Source: Thermostichus sp047462415
Lineage (GTDB): Bacteria; Cyanobacteriota; Cyanobacteriia; Thermostichales; Thermostichaceae
DNA length: 64,000 nucleotides
NCBI RefSeq assembly: GCF_047462415.1
Contig: NZ_JANSJE010000009.1
Coordinates: forward strand, 65,562 to 129,561
Direction of reading: 5' to 3'
The notes beneath the pieces are model-generated. The model was not told where the DNA came from. It ran no database searches and saw only the letters and a program-made list of their open reading frames with translations. This document shows, piece by piece, positions 26,037 through 33,274 of this stretch. Position 1 is the first letter of the stretch; each line of letters starts with the position of its first letter. Both the position numbers and the translations under genes were made by a program.

Positions 26037-26318
26037 CTATAGGGACTTGCGCTGCGAGCAAAACGCCAGCACATAGCCCAAGATGGTGTTCCAAATGGCC
26101 AAGGAAATCAGCGCCAACACCAGCAGAGGCCACTCCCTTGGGATCCGCAGCAACAGCCCCAGTATGATGCTCATGGATCCCAGGGTGTCGGACACCGAAA
26201 GGCCGTGCAGCTTAAACAAAATCGAGCGATCCCCAAGGAGCGGCGCCGTTCCCCACAGCCAAAACAGCACCCCGATCCCAAACAGAAGATAGCTGAGAGC
26301 TTCCATTAAGATTTCCAT
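26037..26318 (-). CDS. mnhG: Mrp-type antiporter subunit G
   Basis: 93 residues with three membrane helices and the MnhG/PhaG pattern LLGDRSILFKLHGLSVSDTL GSMSIILGLLL. It is a small structural subunit of the Mrp complex. ATG 26318 is used; an internal ATG at codon 5 is also possible. Nine bases separate it from the next gene and 22 from mnhF. Confidence 0.8.
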   Translation of the reverse strand: MEILMEALSYLLFGIGVLFWLWGTAPLLGDRSILFKLHGLSVSDTLGSMSIILGLLLRIPREWPLLVLALISLAIWNTILGYVLAFCSQRKSL

Positions 26319-26340
26319 ATTCCCCAGACTAAGAATATCT

Positions 26341-26592
26341 TTAGAGCATTTCCAAGCGCTTGAGCACGTGGGCCAGCAGCATCAGGGCCGCGTTACCCAC
26401 CGACAAAATCAAGACCCCCACGATCCCGATCATCCAGTCATCCCGCACCACGGATACCACCAAAACCAGGATGGCCGTCTTGGTGGATAAGCTGGCAAAA
26501 GCCAGCATCGTCTGCCAAATATCCTCCTTCAGCCAGGCGGCATACAGCGGCAGGCATAGGGTCAAAGTCAGCAGAAACAGCAGTAGGTTCAC
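26341..26592 (-). CDS. mnhF: Mrp-type antiporter subunit F
   Basis: 83 residues, three helices, with WQTMLAFASLSTKTAILVLV and DDWMIGIVGVLILSVGNAAL as in MnhF/MrpF. The start is GTG at 26592, preceded by GGAGGAG and overlapping the mnhE stop in a GTGA arrangement; a longer frame upstream lies inside mnhE and is rejected. Confidence 0.78.
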   Translation of the reverse strand: MNLLLFLLTLTLCLPLYAAWLKEDIWQTMLAFASLSTKTAILVLVVSVVRDDWMIGIVGVLILSVGNAALMLLAHVLKRLEML

Positions 26593-26993
26593 GCCTCCTC
26601 CCGTGGTTTGAGCAGATGCACCTCGTAGGTGCCTTGGGCATCGCAATTGAGCACAATGGTTTTGGGCGTAAAAGTAATCAAAAAGATATCGAGAAACACC
26701 AGCCCCGCCGAACGATTGGGGAGAGTTTGTTTGTATACAACCTCCTCTACGGTGTGGGGCCTGAGGATCATCTCAAAGGCCTCCCAGTAAGCTTTCGGAA
26801 CGGCGAAAACAATCTCCTTGAGCACCCGTCCCCAATCCCGCCACCGCACCGGCGCAGAGGCCTGACGAGGCAGCAGCAGCGTCGCCGCCACCCCGATGGC
26901 CACATTGTCCCAGCTCAGATTGCCCGTCAGCAGGAACCAAATCAAAAGCCGCAGGCCAATTTCCAGTAAGCCCAACTCAGGGTAGCGTCCCAT
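26589..26993 (-). CDS. mnhE: Mrp-type antiporter subunit E
   Basis: 134 residues. Two N-terminal helices (LRLLIWFLLTGNLSWDNVAI) precede a cytoplasmic part containing the family-typical FLDIFLITFTPKTIVLNCD. The typical bacterial MnhE is about 160 residues, so this one is short. It overlaps mnhD by 17 bases and mnhF by four. Confidence 0.8.
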   Translation of the reverse strand: MGRYPELGLLEIGLRLLIWFLLTGNLSWDNVAIGVAATLLLPRQASAPVRWRDWGRVLKEIVFAVPKAYWEAFEMILRPHTVEEVVYKQTLPNRSAGLVFLDIFLITFTPKTIVLNCDAQGTYEVHLLKPREEA

Positions 26994-28440
26994 AATTCCA
27001 CCCAGCTAACAAAACCCAAACCAACACCAACACCAACACCACACTCAAGCCGCCCACCACAGCCTCCAGCCCCTCATTCACCGACCTTCTCTGCCAAGGG
27101 ATCCGCTCCCAAAACCAGCCCAGGGGGATCCCGGCACCCAAGCTGAGCAGTGCCTTAAGGAGATTATCGACGTCGTAGGCCGCCGGCAGCCAGCCCCAGA
27201 GCAAGCCGCCGCCCCAAAGGGCCAAGGCCGCCTGGTCTTGCCAACTGGAGGGGATGTTCCCGCTGATTTGAGAAGGAGATGACCGCAGCACTCGCACAGC
27301 CACACAGGTGGTGCCGATGGTAACCCCAACCAGCAGCCACTCGTGCCAGGGATCCAGAGCCGACAAGGTGAGGGCCTTGGCTGCATACCCCAAACTGCCG
27401 GGCACCCCTGCCAGAGAGGCCGCCCCCAAGATCAACATCGGCCAGCGCCAGCGACTCGTTATCGCCGTCCCCACAAACAACAGAGGCTTTGCCAACCCAT
27501 GGGCCAGGCCGTACAAACCTGCCCACTGAGGGGCGGCAATTACAAATCCCATCTGCGAGACCGAGCTCCAGGCCAAAAGGCGCTGGGGCGTGCTGGCCAT
27601 CAAAGCCAGGAGGATCCCAAAAACGGCTGAGCCGGCGCTCAAGTAGGACAACCCCTGGGCCAAGGCCGGCGAAGCCTCGCTGCAGTGCACCAAGGCCATG
27701 GCACCTGCTTTGGTCGTAAAGCCGCTGAGCACCGCCGCGATAACGGGATCCGCGGTGATGTAGGTGAGGGGCAGCCACAGGCCGGCGACGAAGACCGCCC
27801 CCTTGGCCAAAAGACCCACGGCAATCAGCGCCAAAGCCGTGGGGGTAGCCATGGCCAAGCTGCTCATCGCCAGGGATCCGGTGCGCACGTAGACCAGGAT
27901 TGCGCCCATCAAGTAGAAGAGCATGGCCACATTGCTCATGAACAGGTAGCGCAGCCCCACCCAAAGCTGGCGGTCGCGATGATCCCCTGCCGTCGGCTGG
28001 GACTCAGCCCGGCGCCCGTAGGTGAGCAGCAAAAACACACCAATGCTGAGCACCTCTAGGGCAACATAGACACTGATCAGGTCGGCGCTGATGACGACAG
28101 CGTTGGCGCTGCCGTGGACGATCAGCAACTGCATGGCCAGAAAGCGGCTGCCCACAAAGCGCCGATCCAGATACAGCGCCACCCCCAGCGTTATCAGTCC
28201 ATGGGCCAAGAGCATGGCTGCTGCGTTGGCGTCGATCCGCAGCGTCACCCCGAAGTGATCCAGCAACTGAAGCTCTAACGGCGCCGCAGTTGTTCCCGGC
28301 AACCCCCCCTGGTACACTGCATAGGTCACCGTCAGCGCGGCCATCCCCACCAAGCTGGGACGGGTCAAGGCGGGCATCAAGTAGGTGGCAAAGGCAAACA
28401 AAAAGGGTAGCGCCACCCAGACTAGCGTCAGCTCAGTCAT
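26977..28440 (-). CDS. mnhD: Mrp-type antiporter subunit D (NuoN/NuoM-like proton channel)
   Basis: 487 residues with about 14 helices of the proton-conducting membrane transporter family. Conserved features are a Glu in the fifth-helix region (YVALEVLSIGVFLLLTYG), a Lys in LLAKGAVFVAGLWLPLTYIT and another in TTKAGAMALVHC. In Mrp complexes this subunit carries the ion path. The central signature HTWLPDAH is replaced by LWLPLTYI, a divergence also seen in cyanobacterial MrpD. It overlaps mnhC by eight bases. Confidence 0.82.
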   Translation of the reverse strand: MTELTLVWVALPFLFAFATYLMPALTRPSLVGMAALTVTYAVYQGGLPGTTAAPLELQLLDHFGVTLRIDANAAAMLLAHGLITLGVALYLDRRFVGSRFLAMQLLIVHGSANAVVISADLISVYVALEVLSIGVFLLLTYGRRAESQPTAGDHRDRQLWVGLRYLFMSNVAMLFYLMGAILVYVRTGSLAMSSLAMATPTALALIAVGLLAKGAVFVAGLWLPLTYITADPVIAAVLSGFTTKAGAMALVHCSEASPALAQGLSYLSAGSAVFGILLALMASTPQRLLAWSSVSQMGFVIAAPQWAGLYGLAHGLAKPLLFVGTAITSRWRWPMLILGAASLAGVPGSLGYAAKALTLSALDPWHEWLLVGVTIGTTCVAVRVLRSSPSQISGNIPSSWQDQAALALWGGGLLWGWLPAAYDVDNLLKALLSLGAGIPLGWFWERIPWQRRSVNEGLEAVVGGLSVVLVLVLVWVLLAGWNYGTLP

Positions 28441-28795
28441 CGGTAAAAGTGCTCCGCCCCGCTGACGCGACCGCCTGTTCGATGCTCTCCACTTCGAGGG
28501 TGGGATGGTTGCGGGACAACTTCATCACCCCCACCAACATCAGGGCTTGTACCGACAGACCGATGACGATGGCCGTGAGAATGATCCCCTGAGGTACGGG
28601 GTCGGCATAGTCCAGCTCGCGCCAGGGCTTGTAGATAGGGGTGAACACACCGCTGCGGGCGGCCCAGATCACGAAGAAGGCGATGACCCCGGTGCTCATG
28701 ACATCCATGGCCAGGATCTTCATAATGAGATTGCGCTTGACCACGACTCCCCAAAAGCCAAGGAAGATCGTGAGGGTGATGGCGGCATTTAACAT
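28433..28795 (-). CDS. mnhC: Mrp-type antiporter subunit C (NuoK-like)
   Basis: 120 residues, three helices with LGFWGVVVKRNLIMKILAMD and DPVPQGIILTAIVIGLSVQA typical of MnhC/NuoK. It is the first gene of the mrp operon. ATG 28795 with GAGG upstream is preferred over a GTG two codons earlier. The C-terminal tail (VASAGRSTFTDD) is encoded by a copy of the 20-base interspersed element at 28451-28470. Confidence 0.82.
   Translation of the reverse strand: MLNAAITLTIFLGFWGVVVKRNLIMKILAMDVMSTGVIAFFVIWAARSGVFTPIYKPWRELDYADPVPQGIILTAIVIGLSVQALMLVGVMKLSRNHPTLEVESIEQAVASAGRSTFTDD
28451..28470. repeat. 20-base interspersed element inside mnhC
   Basis: GCTCCGCCCCGCTGACGCGA. Close copies are at 8095-8118, 16931-16954, 28845-28862, 36141-36163, 36304-36326, 40848-40866 and 55347-55366, in both orientations. 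The copy here encodes the last codons of mnhC. Confidence 0.65.
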
Positions 28796-29351
28796 GGGCA
28801 CCTCGCTTGCTGCGCTCGAGCCATCCGGTTGCTAAGTCGTTCATTTCGTCCCGCTTACGCGATCAGTATCCAGCTTCCGCGGTCGCAGCAGCTAGAGGGC
28901 CGGTGCCAGACAGTCTGTGGCAGGTTGCAACCCTGCCGGGATCTCAATCTCCCCAACAAGGCCGGATCCCGAAGTCGAAAGAGTTGCAGATCCAGGTAGG
29001 CAGCTTGAGCCAACTGCCGGTCAGCTCTGGGGCTTGGTGGGATCCTGGTCATACACCTCTCATAGCAAAGTCAGAATCAATGGGGGCTGCTCGCAGTTTA
29101 GGCTGTTTTTACTTATGCTGGTGGGACGAAGTTCCGGGTTCTGCAGCAGCAGCTCCCTTGTGAGCGACAGGTCGTCGAGACCCTCCCCGCCGGAAAAGCC
29201 TCCACCCTGGCTCAGTCCTGCCCCTGGATGCGGATACGGTTGGAGCTGCTGCCGGAAGCATCGTTAATTTGCGTTAGAACTATACTACAGTCGGCTATCA
29301 TGGAGCCGAGACTTTCCTCTGGGGGTGAGTCCCCTTCAGCGATCTTCAACT
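28796..29351. other. intergenic region between mnhC and the MarR gene
   Basis: 556 bases with the upstream regions of two divergent genes. It contains a degenerate 20-base element (TTCGTCCCGCTTACGCGA, 28845-28862) and a TATACT hexamer at about 29282 that could be the -10 of the MarR gene. Short frames present on both strands have no recognisable protein signature and I do not call them. Confidence 0.5.
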
Positions 29352-29870
29352 ATGCCCACTCCTGTCGACCCTGCCCTGCCTGACGTTCCGGAAAGCGAGG
29401 TTCGCAAGCCTGAAGACTCCTCCGTCCCGTCGACGCGAACAATTCTGGCGGCCCGTGAGCCTTTTTTGGGGGTGGTGCGGGATCTGGTGCGGGCCTACCA
29501 AGCCTTTGAAAATTATGCCGGGGTTCACATTCGGCAAATGGGGCTGACCGCCCCCCAATTTGATGTGTTGGTGACCCTCGGCAACACTCCCGGCATGACC
29601 ATGAATGTCTTGGCCCAAAAAACCCTGGTTACCAAAGGGACACTGACCGGCATTGTGGATCGTCTGGAACAGAAGGGGCTGGTGCGCCGGCAAGTGCCGC
29701 CAGAGAACCGCCGCTGCTTCAGGGTCGTGCTGACAGAGGCGGGGGAGAAACTGTTTGAGGAAATTTTTCCGGCCCACATCGCCTACTTGAAAGAGCGCTT
29801 CCAAAAGTTGGATCCCTCCGAGCTGGCGGAGATCCAGGCCTGTCTCAAAAAGCTGCACGCTATTTTCTAG
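29352..29870 (+). CDS. MarR family transcriptional regulator
   Basis: 172 residues. A disordered, Pro/Ser-rich N-terminal 30 residues is followed by the winged helix-turn-helix of MarR: dimerisation helix with FENYAGVHIRQMGLTAPQFD, recognition region MTMNVLAQKTLVTKGTLTGI VDRLEQKGLV, and wing RRQVPPENRRCFRVVLTEAG. The ligand and targets are unknown. The gene is divergent from the mrp operon, which it might control (inference from position only). ATG 29352 is preferred over a GTG nine codons upstream. Confidence 0.85.
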   Translation: MPTPVDPALPDVPESEVRKPEDSSVPSTRTILAAREPFLGVVRDLVRAYQAFENYAGVHIRQMGLTAPQFDVLVTLGNTPGMTMNVLAQKTLVTKGTLTGIVDRLEQKGLVRRQVPPENRRCFRVVLTEAGEKLFEEIFPAHIAYLKERFQKLDPSELAEIQACLKKLHAIF

Positions 29871-29932
29871 GATGCACCCTTAGATTTTCTCTTAATTGAG
29901 CCGGTTGACCAGAGACTCCCCGAGCCGGGTCT

Positions 29933-30716
29933 CTAGCCTTGTTCAAATGGCTGTCCCAGGGCTGCCGGCGGAGTGGCTCGCGCCGCCTGCTGAATCCAGC
30001 GCCGCAGCCGAGGTGGGATCCCGCGCAGACCGTACTCCCACCATTCCCCGGAGGTGAACACCAACACCAAAATCATCAACACAAAGGGAGCCACCGTAAA
30101 AACTTGGGCGGGCACGGCGCGGATGGTGGTCTGGGCAACCCCGGCAAAGGACTGCAAAATGCCGAACAGGTAGGCCCCCAAGGCCACCCGTAAGGGGTTC
30201 CAGCCGCCGAAGATGACGATGGCCAAAGCAATCCAGCCGTAACCTGCTGTGTGTCGGTGGCTCCAGCCGGCCTTGAAATCCAGCGAAAAAGCGGCTCCTG
30301 CCAAGCCCAGCAGGGATCCTCCCACGAGGGTGTAGACATAGCGCCAGAAAATGACATCGGTGCCACGGGCAAAGGCTGCTGCCGGCTGTTCTCCCATGGC
30401 CCGCAGCATCAGGCCAGGCCGGGTGCGATAAAAAAAGAACCAAGTTCCCCCAATCAGCGCATAGCTGGCATACAGCAGCAGATCCCTTCGGAACAGAAGT
30501 GGCCCCAGCAGCGGCAGCCCAAAAGCCCAACACCAGGCTTCCCGTCAGCTTGGCCACGGCGAACCCAACCATGGCAGCCAGCATGATCGTCCCCTCTGCG
30601 GAGAGATTGATCACCCCTGCTCGCTCGGTGATGGTTTCTCCTACACTGGCGAAAACCAACGGTGTGGCGGTGGCAATGGCAGTAGAGAGAATGGCGACCA
30701 GTTGAGCAGCGTTCAT
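29933..30716 (-). pseudogene. ABC transporter permease of the BMP/nucleoside (NupQ/YufQ) type, internally deleted
   Basis: From ATG 30716 the frame gives the conserved N-terminus (STAIATATPLVFASVGETIT ERAGVINLSAEGTIMLAAMV) up to LVLGFWAA near 30525. Then the reading frame shifts: the other frame continues LPLLGPLLFRRDLLLYASYA, TRPGLMLRAMGEQPAAAFAR and WIALAIVIFGGWNPLRVALG to the stop at 29933. About 100 residues of the middle (several helices) are gone compared with intact YufQ-type permeases, and the two halves are out of frame. It cannot make a full permease. The family normally imports nucleosides or related compounds with a lipoprotein and an ATPase; neither is nearby. Confidence 0.75.
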
Positions 30717-30720
30717 TGCC

Positions 30721-30996
30721 TCACCCCAACACCCAAAGCATCCAGACCACCCCTAAGGTGACAGCGCCAAACAGGGCATAGCTGATCTGGCGCAGCGGCT
30801 TCAGTTGCATGGCATGCAAAGCTTTGAGCCAGTCCAGCCCCAAAGATTCCACAAAGCGATCCAACACCACTTGCATGGGGTAGGCGTAAACCGATCCCTG
30901 CTCCTTGAAGTTCACCAACACGATCAGCAGCGTGGCGTAGCCCCAGAGACCGCCCCAGAGCACAGCGCTCAACCCGATTAAAATTGGCTCGAGCAT
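30721..30996 (-). CDS. small membrane protein, unknown
   Basis: 91 residues from ATG 30996, with two hydrophobic segments (ILIGLSAVLWGGLWGYATLL and SYALFGAVTLGVVWMLWVLG) around a soluble loop (KEQGSVYAYPMQVVLDRFVE). Not recognised. It ends four bases before the broken permease start and looks like the first gene of that former operon. The reading frame extends upstream into a TnpB fragment, so its original N-terminus may have been replaced by the insertion; no good ribosome binding site precedes ATG 30996. Confidence 0.45.
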   Translation of the reverse strand: MLEPILIGLSAVLWGGLWGYATLLIVLVNFKEQGSVYAYPMQVVLDRFVESLGLDWLKALHAMQLKPLRQISYALFGAVTLGVVWMLWVLG

Positions 30997-30999
30997 CGA

Positions 31000-31195
31000 C
31001 CGAAAAACATGGATTGAGCCCGCTTGGGATGCCTGCCCATTGCCGACCGCCTGCTCTTCCACCTCGATGGCTCGGCTTTCACGCACCCATCGAGTCCTAA
31101 GGTGGTGCAGAAAATCTCCCCGGCTGTTCGCGATGCGGGCGCGTTGCCGCACCACCTTAGCTTTTTCTTGGTCTTTCAGAGCCTTTTTGTTTGCA
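31000..31195 (-). mobile_element. internal fragment of a tnpB (IS200/IS605 OrfB) gene
   Basis: The minus strand reads KALKDQEKAKVVRQRARIAN, SRGDFLHHLRTRWVRESRAI and EVEEQAVGNGQ, matching the conserved middle of TnpB (arginine-rich segment before the RuvC-II Glu). Neither the N-terminus nor the catalytic C-terminus is present. The fragment is in frame with the following 91-residue protein. Confidence 0.65.
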
Positions 31196-31199
31196 GCTC

Positions 31200-31272
31200 A
31201 AGGACTTGTAAACTACCCAACTCCGACCGCTAGGCGGTAGGGAGCGGGGCTCCTGCGGCTTTTAGCTAAAGG
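31200..31272 (-). mobile_element. right end of an IS200/IS605-type element (scar)
   Basis: On the minus strand CCGCCTAGCGG and GGAGTTGGGTAGTTTACA reproduce the right end of the tnpB element at 62950-63000 (CCGCTTAGCGG and GGAGTCAGGTAGTTTACT). The coding part is missing. The end lies immediately before an unrelated tnpB fragment, so two insertions were stacked here. Confidence 0.65.
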
Positions 31273-31389
31273 TGGCGGGTATCTGGAGCTCCTCCCCCCG
31301 CTGCTCAGGAGAAACAAGCTGGTCAACCCAACATCTACCAGCGGCAGCGCCTCAACCGTGGGGTCAGCCACCCGTAGGGAGATAAACCG

Positions 31390-31857
31390 CTAGAACACTT
31401 GGCCACGGTAAACCCGCTGCAGAGCCGGGGTGACCGAATAGCGATCGATATCGGCCAGGCTCAACTTCAAGCGCAATGTATTGAGCAGTCTCCAGTAGGG
31501 AGGCACAAAAGCTTTTTCAGTGAGAAGTTGGCCGGCAGGAGAGGGATCCCCGCAGCGGGCAACCGTCTCCACAGGGCAGCCGCGGTAGCGGACCGGACGA
31601 GCTTCAAGACGAGCCGAGCGCAGATCCCGTCCAGGCTCCACCGTCAAGCCGCGAAACTGGATTGCCCCTGGACGAGAAGCTTGCCGGTAGCACAGGTAAC
31701 GGGCCCAAAGCTGGGCCAGCCCCTCCGGCAAAGTCTCAGGACGAACGTGGAAGCGCTCCGGCAGCAGGCGGTCGTTGAAAAAGCCGATGAGACCAGACCA
31801 AGCTTGCCAGAGGAAAGCTCCCACAAGGCGGGCAACAGGAAAGGAGGAAATCTTCAT
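31390..31857 (-). CDS. hypothetical protein
   Basis: 155 residues from ATG 31857 (KISSFPVARLVGAFLWQAWS). The first 25 residues are hydrophobic and may be a signal anchor. The rest is Arg-rich and soluble (RLTVEPGRDLRSARLEARPV). It is preceded by TTCCTCC on the plus strand, that is a GGAGGAA ribosome binding site on the minus strand. No family recognised; its Leu/Arg content and the good start suggest a genuine gene. Confidence 0.5.
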   Translation of the reverse strand: MKISSFPVARLVGAFLWQAWSGLIGFFNDRLLPERFHVRPETLPEGLAQLWARYLCYRQASRPGAIQFRGLTVEPGRDLRSARLEARPVRYRGCPVETVARCGDPSPAGQLLTEKAFVPPYWRLLNTLRLKLSLADIDRYSVTPALQRVYRGQVF

Positions 31858-32166
31858 GGTCGAAGCCGAAAAAAGACTTAAAGAACCCAAAAGACCGGTG
31901 ATGGAGAAAGGAATTGCCAGCGATTATACCAGCCCGGATGAAGGAGGATGCTCACCGTGAACACTTGCCCACTCAATAATTATTTGTTCTGCTCACTCGA
32001 AAGCTGAGGCCGGCTTGCGGTCGAGCGTGTTGAGTCGCCAAAATCCATCGACTACAATAGGCCCAAAGCTCGGGTGTCGCTTTCTTCTTCCCATCTAGGG
32101 ATTCCGAGAGCGCACCGACCGGCAAACTTGCTTCAATGGCCACTGCACTAAGGGGATCGACGGATT
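31858..32166. other. intergenic region upstream of tic20
   Basis: 309 bases between two divergent genes. The only notable element is a relatively AT-rich patch at 31960-32060 that could hold promoters for both. No RNA gene or repeat recognised. Confidence 0.4.
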
Positions 32167-32658
32167 ATGACCTGGCGCGGCAACATCACTCCCATCGATC
32201 GGCTCTGGGGATCCCTTCCCTACCTTTTGCCGTTGGTATCGGCTCTGCCCTTCGGCTTTGTGCCCTCTGGTTTGTTTCAATCTCTGCCAGGTTTGATCCC
32301 CATTTTTAGTCCGCTGCTGCGTTTGCTGCCTCTGGCCACGGGCTGGCTGGGCATGGGGCTGTTTTTTGCCCTACTCTTTTTCGTAATCCGCAACGGCCGC
32401 GTCGCCCATTTTGTTCGCTTCAACACGATGCAGGCGCTGCTGCTCAACATTGCCCTGTTTTTGGTGCAAGTGTTGATGCAGGTGTTCGCTATGCTCTTTG
32501 GCAGCCTTGGTTTGGCGGCGCTTGTCAGCATTTTGGCCACCACTGCCCTGCTTGGGGTAATCGCTGTCACCCTTTATGCTTGGGTGCAGAACGTGCGCGG
32601 TCACTATGCCGAGGTGCCGGTGCTCTCCGATGCCGCCTATGCTTGGATTCGCTACTAA
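32167..32658 (+). CDS. Tic20 family protein
   Basis: 163 residues with four membrane helices in the Tic20 pattern: a start with RLWGSLPYLLPLVSALPFG, then RNGRVAHFVRFNTMQALLLN in the centre and the C-terminal YAWVQNVRGHYAEVPVLSDA. In chloroplasts Tic20 is part of the inner-membrane protein import channel; the cyanobacterial role is unsettled. It lies directly upstream of moaC, with 93 bases between them. Confidence 0.85.
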   Translation: MTWRGNITPIDRLWGSLPYLLPLVSALPFGFVPSGLFQSLPGLIPIFSPLLRLLPLATGWLGMGLFFALLFFVIRNGRVAHFVRFNTMQALLLNIALFLVQVLMQVFAMLFGSLGLAALVSILATTALLGVIAVTLYAWVQNVRGHYAEVPVLSDAAYAWIRY

Positions 32659-32751
32659 CAGTTCTCAAGTTGAGGGCTTGGTTGCTGATTTGACGACTTC
32701 ACTGGAGCCTGAGCCGGCTGTTGCAGCTTTCAAGGATTGCAGGAGGCTGGG

Positions 32752-33273
32752 GTGCCGTCGGATTTGACCTCTGATGTTGGCCCAACCCTCACCCACCTGG
32801 ACGCTTCCGGTCGGGTACAGAGGGTGGAAGTGGGACACAAGCCCCTGGCTGCCCATTTGGCCACTGCCCAAGGGCAGGTACGCATGTCAGAAAGGACTTT
32901 AGAGGCCATTTTGGCCGGTCAAGGGCCCAAAGGGAATGTGGTGGAAGCGGCTCGGCTGGCCGGGATCATGGCCGCCAAGTGCACTGCCGATCTGATCCCG
33001 CTGTGTCATCCTCTCCCCTTGACCAGCATCACCGTGGATCTGGATCCGGATCCCCACCTGCCCGGCTTTCTGATCACCGCTACGGCAAAAACCACAGCTC
33101 AGACCGGAGTGGAGATGGAGGCTTTGACGGCGGTTGCAGTGGCTGCCCTCACCCTGTACGACATGGCCAAGGCCTTGGAAAAGGCGATGGTGATCGAGAA
33201 TATCCGCCTGTTGTGCAAGTATGGGGGAAGTTCCGGGCCTTCTGGGTTCGATCAGAATAGCCCGTCCCAGTGA
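32752..33273 (+). CDS. moaC: cyclic pyranopterin monophosphate synthase
   Basis: 173 residues. MoaC converts the MoaA product to cyclic pyranopterin monophosphate in molybdenum cofactor synthesis. Conserved features: THLDASG, KGNVVEAARLAGIMAAKCTA, DLIPLCHPLPLT and GVEMEALTAVAVAALTLYDM. The start is GTG at 32752, placed five bases after AGGAGG at 32741-32746; a TTG further upstream is less likely. The next gene starts one base after its stop. No other moa gene is nearby. Confidence 0.92.
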   Translation: MPSDLTSDVGPTLTHLDASGRVQRVEVGHKPLAAHLATAQGQVRMSERTLEAILAGQGPKGNVVEAARLAGIMAAKCTADLIPLCHPLPLTSITVDLDPDPHLPGFLITATAKTTAQTGVEMEALTAVAVAALTLYDMAKALEKAMVIENIRLLCKYGGSSGPSGFDQNSPSQ

Positions 33274-33274
33274 G

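Noticed and set aside
28807..29163. Open frames on both strands between mnhC and the MarR gene
   Set aside because: No ribosome binding site, no protein-like hydrophobic or motif pattern, and part of the sequence is a repeat element.
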